A DNA stretch of 64,000 nucleotides. It comes from Macrosoma leucophasiata. Taxonomy: Eukaryota; Arthropoda; Insecta; Lepidoptera; Hedylidae. A program made the position numbers and the translations under genes. Location of the stretch: positions 23,266,001 to 23,330,000 of the forward strand of contig JAWQUS010000007.1 in the NCBI GenBank assembly GCA_036365455.1. Direction: 5' to 3'. A model generated the notes under the pieces. The model saw nothing but the letters and a program-made list of their open reading frames with translations, ran no database searches and had not been told where the DNA came from. Below are positions 21,552-32,144 of this stretch, in pieces (position 1 is the first letter of the stretch; each line of letters starts with the position of its first letter).

Positions 21552-21605
21552 CACACAAACCTTGTTCGTTCTTACAAAAATATATATCAATATGAACATA
21601 ATATA

Positions 21606-21968
21606 AATAATAATGGCAGCCCATTATACGTCCCACTGCTGGGCACGAGTCTCTCCCCTTTTTGGGGGGAGGCCTGGAGCTTACTCCACCACGCTGCTCC
21701 AATGCGGATTGGTGGAGGTGGCTGGGTTAGTGGCCAGCCCACTGTCGGATGTTTTCAAACCGCCCATAAGGCCTCCGACAAGGTTTAACGACTGCTATCC
21801 ATCGATAGCAACCGGGACCGACGGCTTAACGTGCCCTCCGAAGCACGGAAACGCGCATTTAATTTGCCACTAGCGGTCACCCATCACACTACCCGACCGC
21901 GCCCGTAGTGCTTAACCGAGCAGATCGCTTACGATCTACACCAGCCGCTGGGCCATGCGCGCTTCAAC
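21606..21968 (-). mobile_element. 5S-rRNA-derived SINE, copy 2
   Basis: On the minus strand it starts AAGCGCGCATGGCCC, runs through TTAAGCACTACGGGCGCGG and GATGGGTGACCGC, the shared central block (21818-21843) and CCCAGCAGTGGGACGTATAA, and ends in an ATT-type tail. It is colinear with 16717-17070 and clarifies a region where the first copy carries a small internal change. Confidence 0.87.
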
Positions 21969-22509
21969 ATGATCATATATTATAATAATTAGTCAAACAG
22001 CAGCCATTGTGAAGTGGACAATATTCAATGGATTTACACAAAGGGGATATTTTTAAAAACCTAATTAACTTACAGGGTCCAAGAACAATAAGAAATTTAT
22101 TGTTATACTTTTCTGGTTGCTTGCGGGAGTAGGATATCACTGAAACAGTTGAAGTAGCCTGAAATATTCTATTTTTTAAGTGACAACCCTATTGTGTTGG
22201 GCGTCCGCCCGCGGCGTCGCATACAAATTACAGATTTACACATAATCTTTCATTTTTCAGTGTTCCACCATCAACCGATTGACGCCTGCTAATAATTACC
22301 GATCGCGATGTACAAACAACTTTGTGTGTCTAAGCTGATGAACGCCCTGAGGGCTGTCTTGAGTCGTTTTACTCTGCCACTCACTATCATCATTAGCTTT
22401 AAATTATGATAATATCCAATTCGATATATGAATAGTTCGTCATATTTACGGATATTATTGTATAAGATTAGCTGTCTAAATTCATCAAATCATTCGATGA
22501 CATCCCACA
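21969..22509. other. No gene seen
   Basis: Mixed-composition DNA with a CpG-rich patch (GGGCGTCCGCCCGCGGCGTC near 22199), nothing assignable. Confidence 0.35.
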
Positions 22510-22685
22510 GGAACATTTTTTCGGAACAAAATCTCCTTATCCTAATCCTATGTGTTAATTCAAGTTACCCTCTATGTGTGTGCCAAATTTCTTGAAAATC
22601 GGTTCAACAGTTTTTGCGTGAAGGAGTAATAAACAAACAAACATACAAACTCTTCGAATGTATAATATAAGTATAAATATATCAT
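22510..22685 (-). mobile_element. Helitron-like element fragment
   Basis: AAAATCGGTTCAACAGTTTT, GTAATAAACAAACAAACATA and CGAATGTATAATATAAGTAT are phrases of the widespread lepidopteran Helitron-like repeats. No clean CTAG end is seen here, so the assignment is tentative. Confidence 0.45.
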
Positions 22686-22767
22686 CTAATCAACAAATCG
22701 CAATGCCTTCACAACGCAAAAACTTCTTTCTGTCACATCATAACACAGAAACTACTTAAAATTCGCG

Positions 22768-22899
22768 ATGCCGTTTCCCGCGCGATTTGTAAACATGGCG
22801 GCTCTTCCGGCGAGGCCGCGACGGAAATTCGACTCCCCGTCTTACCAGGCGGGGGTGCACAACTCATTGTTTCAAATAATAGAGCTAATCGGTTTGTAA
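22768..22899 (+). CDS. Candidate short coding exon in a CpG-rich segment (unknown)
   Basis: An open frame of 43 codons begins at ATG 22768, with a second in-frame ATG at 22795 in good context (AAACATGGCG). It reads MAALPARPRRKFDSPSYQAG, then VHNSLFQIIELIGL and TAA. The GC- and CpG-rich composition of 22760-22860 contrasts sharply with the AT-rich flanks, as first exons of insect genes often do. If it is an exon, the reading may leave at GTTTGT (22892), a weak donor. I recognise no family. It could equally be a chance ORF in a regulatory CpG patch. Confidence 0.3.
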   Translation: MPFPARFVNMAALPARPRRKFDSPSYQAGVHNSLFQIIELIGL

Positions 22900-23005
22900 T
22901 ATGATTTTATATAAACCCCGCAGCGTTTGTAGTGTTAATAAAATTCAGGTGTCAATGAAATTAAAAAAAAGACATGATGCAACTGACAATTTTGTTTGAT
23001 TTTGA

Positions 23006-23056
23006 GATTTTTTTTTATGATGAGTGTGGCAAATAAGCATGCAGTTGATTGTTTTG
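23006..23056 (-). mobile_element. SINE-A, 3'-end scrap
   Basis: Poly(T) followed by GTGGCAAATAAGCATGCAGTT, the family 3' end, then unrelated sequence. Confidence 0.6.
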
Positions 23057-23879
23057 GTTGAAAGCGCGAAATTTTCCAAGTTTGTGTTACACCACCTTTT
23101 CGAGGTGACTAATATGAATCATACCAAGTGACAGCTTTCTTGTTCTAAGAATCTCCGAGCATAACTGCGTACCTACAGACGGAAGGACGGACATGGCGGA
23201 CAACAGGTTCGTCTCCGTAGAAAACGTTATTCCTCTTTTTGATACTTACCACCAGGAAGGTAGTCATCATCAAAGTATTATTTCGATTTTAACCAGTTAG
23301 TCCCTGAGATAAGCGTGTTCAGCTACACAATCAACCAATGGTAGAATACTTATGGTATTCTGAATATATCGTTGGTGTAGACCATTGGTTCCCAAAGTGG
23401 TCCATATAGACCCCCTGGGGTCCATGGGGACTCGATAGAGGTCTATGTAGGCGTGAATAAAATTTGGAAATATGGGAATGTAATATAAATGTAGCAAGGA
23501 GGGGTCCACCGAAACCAGAAAAATAGTTTGGGCACCTCTGGTGTAGACGGAAAATTAAATTTATCAATTTGTTTGCTCTGATTGTTCTTACTGTTGTTAC
23601 TAAATTTTGATCGCCATTTGTACTGTCAAGCCAAATGGCGGGATAAGGGAAAAAATATAATTAAGGTAATTGAAAAAAAAAAGCGTCGGAAAATAATTCA
23701 CAGCTTAATGTGCCCGCTCTCTTAATGTTACTGCATAGGATTACGGGATAAAAAAATAGTAATTAAAAGCATATCATATTTCCGCTCTTGATGAGTTTTG
23801 GGATGTATTTTCACTGGTAGAGCCTCAAGTAGGGTTCTCCGAGGCAGAGATATAGTATTCGCTTAATACTTTACATATT
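23057..23879. other. No gene seen
   Basis: Contains overlapping short direct repeats of GACCCCTGG/GGTCCATATAG type near 23400 but no ORF or recognised family. Confidence 0.35.
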
Positions 23880-24295
23880 ACAAAAAACACCGGTCAATTG
23901 CGTGTCGGAACACGCTCGTGACACTTGACTCTAAGGAAAATTGGCAATTTAAAACTTAATAAGTCACGAACAGTTAACTAAATCGAAAATTGAAATGAGC
24001 GCAACCCTAACATTTTTGAGAGACCTATTCAACGATATTCCACACTACATATAAAACGAAAAATTTAAAAAATATTACATTTACACGCGTACATGTAGGT
24101 ACGTTACATGTAGGTACTCTAAATAATTTTATTTTTCATCTTTTTATTCTAACAATTTGTTGGCGTGATTAAGGTGTATACTTGTGCCAAATTTCAGGTC
24201 TAGTACCAATAGTTTTTGCGCTAGACCGCGTACGGACAGACAGACGGACATAGCGAAACTATAAGGGTTCCTTGTTTACTACGGAACCCTAATGA
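23880..24295 (+). mobile_element. Repeat E, copy 1
   Basis: Colinear, in reverse orientation, with 55530-56165: ACTTAATAAGTCACGAACAG, AACCCTAACATTTTTGAGAG, TTAAGGTGTATACTTGTGCC, then a short inverted pair AGGGTTCC/GGAACCCT at 24267-24291. A non-coding element with hairpin-like ends common in Lepidoptera; class unresolved (TIR or Helitron-like). Confidence 0.7.
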
Positions 24296-24318
24296 TGGTC
24301 ACTATTCAGTTATTTACA

Positions 24319-24566
24319 GCCTCAGTAGTCTAGTGGTAGCAGGCTACTGCTATGCTGGGGTCCTGAGTTCTATCCATTCTCGGGCGCTGTCGGAGATAAA
24401 GGTGTTAAATAACTAAAATCCTTTATTTCTGGTTCTATTGGGATTTTTCCATTTCCTGGAAGTTTTCCAGCACCTCGGCGTTTGGTAATGTGCCCGGAGA
24501 TATCAACAGGCTCGCCACCTGTTGCATGGGCCACTATATAAGCGGCGAATGGTGGGTGATTGCATT
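24319..24566 (+). mobile_element. SINE-T (tRNA-headed), with head
   Basis: A box TAGTCTAGTGG at 24326-24336 and B box GAGTTCTATCC at 24365-24375 are tRNA-like promoter elements at the usual spacing. The body TGTGCCCGGAGATATCAACA and GCGAATGGTGGG follow. The 3' third of the family is missing. Confidence 0.78.
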
Positions 24567-24682
24567 ACTTCTGCGGCAATTACATTCGAAAGTTACTATT
24601 CAATCATATTAATTTTAAACGGTATATTGGTCATCGTGGATATTGAACAAAATTACGTATTATCTTTCAATCGTTTCCTTGA

Positions 24683-24737
24683 CCAAAAATCTGCGGCCTT
24701 ACCATACATGGTGGAATAGTATGGCCGCAGATTTTGG
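24683..24737. repeat. Hairpin with 15-16 bp arms
   Basis: CCAAAAATCTGCGGCC (24683-24698) faces GGCCGCAGATTTTGG (24723-24737) across about 24 bases, with further partial pairing (ACCATA/TAGTAT) inside. Confidence 0.8.
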
Positions 24738-25446
24738 TAGTCTAAGAACGAATTACTATATATACTTTATATACTTTATGTTGATGACACTGACGCGCGG
24801 TAAAACTCGAACGAGTTTATGTTGCGTCTTACTGTTATTGTATTCACCTAATTATTGTATGTTTTTAAATAAATAAAAAAAAAAAAATTAAAGAGATACC
24901 CCTATTTCATGTAAAAAACAAAAGTTTCATAAAACTCTAGTAAGTTTATGTTTGCATCATATTATGTTTGTTACTATATGTTTCTTTCTATAAATAAATA
25001 AATAAAATATATAAATATAATAGTAGCAGTCTTATTTTAATCTTACATTGTTTTGATCTATGATGGACTGTAATAGTCTAATTTATTTTAAACTGAAGTT
25101 TACGAGTATTTCATTTCCGTCAGACTTCAAAACAGAGTAAGAATATATTAGGATTCGATGGGAAAGGAGGGGGGAAATGGGGGGTAAAATACTGAAATTT
25201 ACACGTCCAAAACGACCTTCACAACGGATTGCATGTAATTTTTTTGATCTATAAAAATAAAAAGATGTTATTTTTTATTTGCAGGTAAGTGTATGGAGTG
25301 TTGCTGTAATGTGGAATTAAGTACTAAATTAGAGTAAGTAATACCTATATATTAATTAGACAGAAACTATTCGAAATCAGTTACAAGATTTTTAGTTTTG
25401 CCGCAGCCTGCAATATTTCCTTACCATTGATGTAAAATGGCATTTT
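24738..25446. other. AT-rich DNA, no gene seen
   Basis: Two AAATAAATAAA-type signals followed by A-rich tracts (24867-24890 and 24990-25005) look like ends of old retroposed sequences, but no body is recognisable. Confidence 0.35.
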
Positions 25447-25790
25447 ACTGGTGGTAGAGCTCCAGTGACGGAGTTCGCGGGCGTAGGCAACCACCGCATT
25501 ACCTAATATACTTGTCGCTAAATGGTAGTGTTCAGCACTAGTGTTCCGGTCAGGTGGTAATGTACGGCCCCGTAATTTCCGGCACATAGGCATAACACCT
25601 TAGGCCTCAAAAGTGGTAACGCACCTGCATTTTGACCTCTGGTCTTTGTGTAAGCCTCTATAGGCTGCAGTCAGCACTTAACATCAACGTGAACTGCATG
25701 CTTGTTTGCCACTTTCATAACATAAAAGAAGTAAAAACTATAGTCCTAACAAATTCCATGAGATGGTAATAGTACGTTTTGTATTTTTTG
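25447..25790 (+). mobile_element. SINE-A with extended 3' sequence
   Basis: Standard SINE-A to 25727, with diagnostic changes TGTAAGCCTCTATAGGC and CAGTCAGCACTT. The next 60 bases (AAACTATAGTCCTAAC ... ACGTTTTGTATTTTTT) are shared with the copy at 51041-51391, although the 5' flanks of the two copies differ. Confidence 0.85.
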
Positions 25791-26399
25791 GATAAATTCA
25801 ATAAAGGCAATATATGGCCCCGCTCATCGCGATTTTCGCTCAGCTGCGTAATCTGCGTATCCCGTTACCGCTTCACAAACATAATCGACACGTTCATTCA
25901 TGAAATAATGAAGCTAAATAAAGAAACGTCACTATCGGCCGTAATGTACTCTGTTCGTTTTCCATCCCGGACCATACAAAGCGCCTCACACACGGACGTT
26001 GGAACTTTTTAATCTGCAGACAATTCAAATGGGGCATAATGGGGAGCTAGAACAATGGTTTTAGCTGTGTTTACACCAAGTGGGCTATCGGTTTCGGTTC
26101 GCTTGCAAGTTAAGCGGAATAGCGCTTTTTTATTGTTAGCAGTTTGTGTTGAGAAATGAGGCAAGCATTAGTGAAAAGTGTTTTTTTATTATTTTCGTTT
26201 GAGGACATTTATAGAGTTACCATTAATCGCCGGTATCGAGCATTGCCTAATCTATGCTTGTATATCGCCCTATTATTTCGATTAGATATATTTATACGCG
26301 AAATATGTTTAACCTGAGGAGTGGGTTATCCATTTGCAACGAGGCTTATAGCTAATATGGACAAAATTAATACAATAAATACGTATATTAGCAAACTGA
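25791..26399. other. No gene seen
   Basis: Unremarkable AT-rich DNA. Confidence 0.35.
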
Positions 26400-26695
26400 A
26401 ACTCAAACTCAAACATTTATTTAATTACTTGGAAATAATAGAATTTCCTTGTGATATATCAAATTACACTACTACATTCTACTGATATACTTTTTACATT
26501 AGTTTTTGACATTTAGTTTTATCTTAGTGATATTCTTGACTTTACATATATTTTTATCTTGTTTGACATGTATAACAATTGTTGATCACTTTTTTTTTTT
26601 TTTTTTTTGACGTGTCATAAGACGTGCCTGTCACCCTAAATGAATAAATGAGTTTCTGATTCTGATTCTGATACAAATATAAAATTAAAGCGAAT
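26400..26695 (+). mobile_element. LINE 3' UTR fragment
   Basis: Shared, in reverse orientation, with 56930-57135. Ends CCCTAAATGAATAAATGAGT followed by TTCTGATTCTGATTCTGAT, a short repeat tail of the kind that non-LTR retrotransposons leave. No coding part remains. Confidence 0.65.
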
Positions 26696-26879
26696 AACAA
26701 CTGATACGTTGATTAATATGTCAAAGTTAACAAAAATAAAATAAACAATGATCCAAAAATACTGAACAATAAAAAAAAAATTAGAGTACTTTATTAATTA
26801 CCTACCATCAACATAAATCACTCGCTTTCATATTCTTTGGTCGAATACAATTCTTGAAGGAAATGTGATAGCGTATTGG

Positions 26880-27065
26880 TACTTCCGGAGATTTTAAGGC
26901 GAAAACACAGTATATCTGAAGAGTCGATACGATAAGGGAAAAGTATTTAAAACATTACCGAGCGCCATCTGTCGGCAGCGCGGCCCAGCGTGCGGCGCGT
27001 GGCACCGGAAATGAAAGGCGACATGACTGAGTGGAACCACCCTTACACTGCTGTATCTTGTGCTG
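26880..27065 (+). repeat. Local duplication, unit 1
   Basis: AGCGCCATCTGTCGGCAGCG and GGAACCACCCTTACACTGCT belong to a unit repeated about 390 bases downstream (27262-27490). GC-rich against AT-rich surroundings. Confidence 0.75.
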
Positions 27066-27261
27066 GTTTAAGTGGTTCCCGGCTACCTATTCCAAGAGAT
27101 TAAAACCAGCTAATTTAGTTTAAATCTGTTTTATAATTCCCTATTCTCAAATCATCGGAAGGTAACCTACTCCTCCCACCCAATCGTCGGGCGGTGAATC
27201 CCCCCCAAAACCAAATCTTTGGATAGTGAACCTGTTCCCCTTTAGGTTTTTGTTTAACGAT

Positions 27262-27490
27262 ATCCTTCCCTCCAGGGATTTTAAGTCGAAAACACAACAC
27301 CTACGAAAATTCGAAACGATAATGGCACAGTATTTATAAACATTGCCGAGCGCCATCTGTCTGCCGCGCGGCCGAGCGTACGCCGTGTGGCACCAGGAAA
27401 TGAAGGGCGACGCGACGACGGCCGCATACTAACTGTGTGGGACCGCCCTTACACTAATGTGTCTTGTACGGTTTAAGCTACTGCCATGCA
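27262..27490 (+). repeat. Local duplication, unit 2
   Basis: AGCGCCATCTGTCTGCCGCG and GGACCGCCCTTACACTAATG correspond to unit 1. This unit has about 15 extra bases before the GGACC block. The units have diverged by substitutions and small indels. Confidence 0.75.
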
Positions 27491-27812
27491 ATCGATATTA
27501 TTTTATTAAGGGGTTTGAGCAGAGATATAAGATTGAAGGCCAGGATTCAATTAAGTTATGGATTTCCTACGGATTATATTTATATTTAAACTAGCTGCCC
27601 CAACAAACCTCCGCCTATCGCCTTAGAGGTAAAAAAAAAAAAAGTAGAAAAAATCGAAAAAAAAATCGGGTGGTGCTGTGTCGATGCACAGGGTCATTGG
27701 TTTCAACGTGAAACATCTATATTAGCGAGTCGCTTTTATTGTTTGAAAGAACTGAATCAAATAAATCTGTGATTGAAAGAGAATCACACACACTTCGTTC
27801 TAAATATTTTAT
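27491..27812. other. Includes a Helitron-like minus-strand end near 27590
   Basis: AAACTAGCTGCCCCAACAAA at 27590-27609 reads, inverted, as the CTAG-type 3' end of the second Helitron-like subfamily. The rest is unassigned. Confidence 0.4.
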
Positions 27813-28017
27813 CTACACAAAAACCAGAGGTCAAAATGCAGATGCGTTGCCACTCCTGAGACCTAAGCCGTTATGTCTCTGTGATAGTTACGGGGCCATA
27901 AATTGACATTTAACCGGAACACGATACTGTTGGACACCATTTGGGGGCAGATAGATTAGGTAATGCGGTGGTGCCTACGCCCTCGGGCTCCTGCTCTGGA
28001 ATTCTACCACTAGTAAA
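27813..28017 (-). mobile_element. SINE-A, minus copy, older subfamily
   Basis: Carries GAGACCTAAG, CTCTGTGATAGTTACGGGGC and TTTGGGGGCAGATAGATTAG, the diagnostic bases of the older subfamily also seen at 54.1 kb. The 3' end is missing. Confidence 0.82.
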
Positions 28018-28602
28018 AATGATCAAAAAATCTTGAAAATGTTAAGGTCACCTATGATCATTGAAATATGTGTTGAAGATGTTTATGGCGAGGGTTGAGA
28101 GCCAGAGGGTGGCTGCGATAGCGGAGCGATCACGCCGCGCTATCGTTGAGTCACATTGTTTGATATCGAGACGTGCACTTTCGTATGATAAGCAGGGCTG
28201 CTACCCTGATACTTTCACTCGCCAAGTATTTATGAGCATTTTATACAAAAAAACGTGACATGACTGAATTTCCACTCACCATGTAAGAAGATCCGATCGT
28301 TAATCCGCCTGATTTGATAACTTCCTATTTTTTTCGAAGTTGGTTAAAAAAGGTACTTCAAAGCATAATATTTCACAAACAAAAAAGAAAAGTGATATTT
28401 TAATTCCATACAGAAGTGAGTAAAATCATATTTCGCGGGAGCTGTGTAACCACACAATTATGGGTACAGAGACTGAGAGGCATAACGCCAAGGCCCAAGG
28501 GAGCAATACATTTTCGATTGATGCAAGTTTTTTATACATGTCCGTACTGTATCCACTATAGCTACTTTGCAACATTTTTTAACTAGAAGTAGAGTTCCAA
28601 TT
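28018..28602. other. No gene called; short GC-richer ORF at 28061-28258
   Basis: A 65-codon plus-strand frame has Arg/Ser-rich, fairly balanced composition (SRRAIVESHCLISRRAL). It could be a decayed transposon-encoded piece, but I recognise no family. A fragment near 28303-28345 matches the AACCGACTTC-type repeat also at 39565. Confidence 0.3.
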
Positions 28603-28693
28603 GAAAGCGTCGGGTCGTGACGACCCCATCGCCCCACAAGAATTCTTTCGCTAGTGCAGTTAGTCAACCGAATAATAGCGGTTTAAGCAATCC
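28603..28693 (+). repeat. Dispersed repeat C, copy 2 (partial)
   Basis: GGTCGTGACGACCCCATCGC and TAGTGCAGTTAGTCAACCG match the copies at 12.5 and 58.1 kb. Interrupted by the SINE-A poly(T) at 28694. Confidence 0.65.
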
Positions 28694-28964
28694 TTTTTTT
28701 TTTTGATGTAATGGAGGTGGCAAACAGGCTTGCTGTTCACACTGATGTTAAGTGATGACTGCAGCCTATAGACACCCACACAAAGACCAAGGTCAAAATG
28801 CAGATGTGTTACCACTCTTGAGGCCTATGGTGTTATGCCTCTGTGTTGGAAATTACAGGGCCATACAATACCACCTGACCGGAACACGATAGTGCTGAAC
28901 ACTACCGTTTAGCGGCAAGCATATTAGGTAATCAAGCATATTAAAAGGAGCTCTACCACCAGTA
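28694..28964 (-). mobile_element. SINE-A, minus copy inserted in repeat C
   Basis: Poly(T) at 28694-28704 to CTCTACCACCAGTAA. A short deletion removes part of the 5' region (ATTAGGTAATCAAGC). Confidence 0.87.
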
Positions 28965-29039
28965 AATCTTCTAGAAAATGGAAATGTTACTTTTCGGATA
29001 CTGTTTTAAGACATTTATTTGTAAGGTACTGTTAAAAAA

Positions 29040-29092
29040 TGCTCCTCAAAGTAACTGTTCTACGCGGACGAAGTCGCGGGCGACAGTTAGTT
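29040..29092 (+). mobile_element. Helitron-like 3' end
   Basis: CGCGGACGAAGTCGCGGGCG is a hairpin, followed by ACAGTTAG (CTAG mutated to TTAG) and T. Confidence 0.45.
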
Positions 29093-29929
29093 TTTTTTTT
29101 TTTTATCTATCTGATATGAGAGCCAGCCAACCCTGTGGCAGATTCAACTTACACCCGATAGTGCATTGTCCGCGATAAACTTGTTATTTCACGATAAAGA
29201 GAAAGTGGTTATCGCTAGCTTATTTGTAAATAGCCAACAGTTAATTAGTGAGATACGCGAGGTGACTCGCCGGGTCTTATCTGGAGGTCATCAGGCCGGA
29301 TTTTTTTTTTAATTTTCACCCTAAAGGTGCCCCTAGATGTTCGTTAAGCTGGTGATAGTTTAGGATGCCCATATCTCAGATGCCCATGTCTACAACTACC
29401 AAAAATCAAATTAAACGTTTTTCTGAGTATAATGTATGATGTAACGCGGATTAAATATTTTAAAATTTGAAGGAAAGCCATAAGGCTTAGATTAGTGTAG
29501 AACAGTATTTTACACAACGCTTAAAACACAATTTAAAATTTAAAACTATAAACTTCTGTGACTTTAGTTTCTCTCTTGAATATTAAATACTCTTCACACT
29601 CAGTTTTCATAAGCTCATATTTTCAAAAGCCGATAGTCCATAGAATTTTTCGCGCGTGTAGTGTGACTACTCAGATGAGTACAAACACTCTGACAGATGT
29701 CAGAGGCCGCCTTTTTGACGTGACAATTCATAAAGTGAGCGCGATTTCGCCTAGCATAATGACAAATTATTTCATATCATTAATCTGAAGGCACATCATG
29801 ATGTGGCCAATGAAATTGCAACCATTTCGTTAAATTCTTAATTATTTCATGATATGGGCAATTTAACTATATGGCTACGCCGTGTTGTCTATATTTCCTG
29901 GGTTCGATAGGGTCGAGGTATATTAGAGA
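29093..29929. other. No gene seen
   Basis: AT-rich with poly(T) tracts. A 76-codon frame at 29558 is not protein-like. Confidence 0.35.
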
Positions 29930-30155
29930 TAAAGGTGTATTATCCTGGGGCAGAAAGGTTCTCGAGTGGAGACCACGTATCGGTAAACGCAGCGTAGGGC
30001 GTCTACCTGCAAGATGGACCGACGACCTAGTGAAGGCTGCAGGTACCCGCTGGATGCACGTCGCTTCCGATCGGTCGGCATGGAGGTCATTGGGGGCGGC
30101 CTATGTTCAGCAGTGGACGTCCTATGGCTGATATGATGATGATGATGATCCTTTA
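29930..30155 (+). pseudogene. RTE-type LINE, C-terminal end with ATG-repeat tail
   Basis: The open frame 29871-30131 includes GRKVLEWRPRIGKRSVGRLP, ARWTDDLVKAAGTRWM and DRSAWRSLGAAYVQQW, the C-terminal tail typical of RTE-type LINEs, ending TSYG and stop at 30131. The 3' UTR is very short: TTCAGCAGTGGACGTCCTAT at 30106-30125 overlaps the last codons, followed by a GATGATGATGATGATG tail. It is 5'-truncated, with no RT domain. The end resembles the 3' end of the 5S-SINE. Confidence 0.82.
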
Positions 30156-30164
30156 TCTCTGTTG

Positions 30165-30300
30165 CTATTGAAATCTTACATGGGTTTTTCCATTTTCTAG
30201 AAGATTCCCATTGGCACACTCCAAGATTGGTTATGTGCCCGGAGATATCAATAGGCACCTACTTTGTCCAAAACGTAACCGGCGAATCGAGAGTAAATTC
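30165..30300 (+). repeat. SINE-T, middle fragment
   Basis: GGTTTTTCCATTTTCTAGAA, GGTTATGTGCCCGGAGATAT and AACGTAACCGGCGAATCG match the SINE-T body. Both head and 3' end are absent. It lies next to the RTE end. Confidence 0.65.
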
Positions 30301-30434
30301 AAGAATTCAAAGCATGTACCTCCTAGCCCTAGCCTGCCCCCTTGGTGAAAAAGGTATCTTTTTTTAACTATTTCGATTTCCACTTCATTTATATGTTTTT
30401 ATCTATTTGGACGAGTACATATCACCGAAATTTA

Positions 30435-30657
30435 ACAAGATCCGCAAGTTTATCAATAGATCCGCAAGTTTATCAATTGACGGAAATTGATAAACTTGCG
30501 GATCTTGTCATCTTCCGATAACAAATTTTTTGCAAATAAAAAAATACCCTTCGATCTTATCCAATCATGTCGGCGTGCTCTCTCGGTCGATGTGAAAATC
30601 ATCAATAAATAATATACTTTATCTCTCGAATGGGATCCGACGAAACTTGTGGATCTT
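30435..30657. mobile_element. Candidate small TIR element with internal hairpin
   Basis: AGATCCGCAAGTTTATCAAT occurs twice directly (30438-30457, 30459-30478) and once inverted (30486-30505). AAGATCCGCAAGTTT (30437-30451) also pairs with AAACTTGTGGATCTT (30643-30657), which could be the outer ends of a 220-bp MITE. A TA-dinucleotide tract follows at 30665-30684. Confidence 0.6.
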
Positions 30658-31564
30658 CCAATGACATATATATATATATATATAATGTACATAAACAATT
30701 GTTTACTTAAAACTTACATAAGTTACGATTACTTACTTAACCTGACGCTAAGTGTAAAAACAGGCCGCAGCATACTTTAAACACGCCCAAACAAAAAAGC
30801 ACCAATAAACATTAGTTAAACCGATAAAGCAAATTGCAGGACGGACATTATCAAAACCATTCAGGTTAATATTGATACGCTTTATAATCGAGGGTCTTTA
30901 CTGGATTTAAAATTTTAATATCGGCCCCAACGATCAGTTAAGGCAGGGAATAAGTGTAATGGCGAATAAATCAGGCCGTATCAATGTTATACCGCCTCTG
31001 TCAATAGCTGTGAGGTAGGCACCCCGAAAGAATTGTGGACATGCCCGAAAACAAACATTTTCGTACTGTTATTAAAAAGAAAATCACTTTTCTGTCGCTA
31101 TTTAGTCGTAAAAGAGATGTATGTATGTGTAATGTATTCTTGTTGATTTTTTTTGTGATTTTGAAAAGTATCGACGACACCCTAATGATCATGTACTTAA
31201 ATATTGTAAAGCCTACCTGTTGCTCTACTTAGTGACATTTGGAAAATGTACACTTAAAACAGGAATTGAAAAATTAATCGTTACATGCATCATTCACCTT
31301 TTTCCATGCAGCTTCGTTTGCATGATGTGTTGAGAGAATAATCGCGAAGTACCTATGGAAGATAATACACAAACGTGACTTTACTTGCTGTTACATTGTT
31401 ATACGCATTGAATCTATTGACGCATTGAAAAGTATTTAAGTTCCTACGCCAAAGCCTGTAAAATAATATGTAGGTATTAATTAATATAACAAGACGCGTT
31501 CAAATCAGATCGCGGAATAAAGTTCCAAGTGAAGTTATTTCTTTTAAAATCTTTCTAATATCTC
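30658..31564. other. No gene seen
   Basis: AT-rich. Opposite-strand frames of about 65 codons at 31001-31232 mirror each other and are not coding. Confidence 0.4.
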
Positions 31565-31735
31565 ATTTATACTAATATCATAAAGAGGAAATATTTATGT
31601 TTTTGTTGTATGTTTGTAACGATTTGACACAAAAACTATTGGACGGCTTATAAAAAAACAAATCACCGTTAGAAAGCTGCTTTACTGAATGGAATGCTTT
31701 ACTGAACCCGTGCGAAACCGGGGCGAGCAGCTAGT
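31565..31735 (+). mobile_element. Helitron-like element
   Basis: Begins near ATACTAATATCATAAAGAGG and ends CCGGGGCGAGCAGCTAG with T following. The hairpin-like GCGAAACCGGGGCG stretch precedes the CTAG end. Non-coding. Confidence 0.55.
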
Positions 31736-32144
31736 GTGTTAATAAATACAATAAAATATATCTCTTTCTATTATTAGTCAGATTAATAAATTAATAGGTC
31801 ATATCCCCACAATCCTAACGTCCGTATGAAGTCCATTATCGAGAGTTGGAGATGGTGCGGATAGCGGCCATAATTTGCAATAAATATAAGGGCGGAGGTG
31901 TCAGCGACGCCTTTTGTTGCCCGTTCGATTCCCGGCTGCGTCAAATTTCGATATAAACTGTTTGTTATTAATCGGTTATACGGTTTTGCCTGTTTTATCA
32001 TTTGTAATACCGATTCTATGTAGGACATAGAGGTTGGACTGTCTGTCTATGCTTGTTGTTTAGTTCTCTTGCTTCATCGGTATGCCGAATAATTGTTGTA
32101 TTATACTCATTTGGTGGAGCGAGTGTGCAAATAATAAATTGATG
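31736..32144. other. No gene seen
   Basis: A B-box-like CGTTCGATTCCCGG at 31922-31935 suggests a scrap of another tRNA-derived SINE, not enough to call. Confidence 0.35.
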
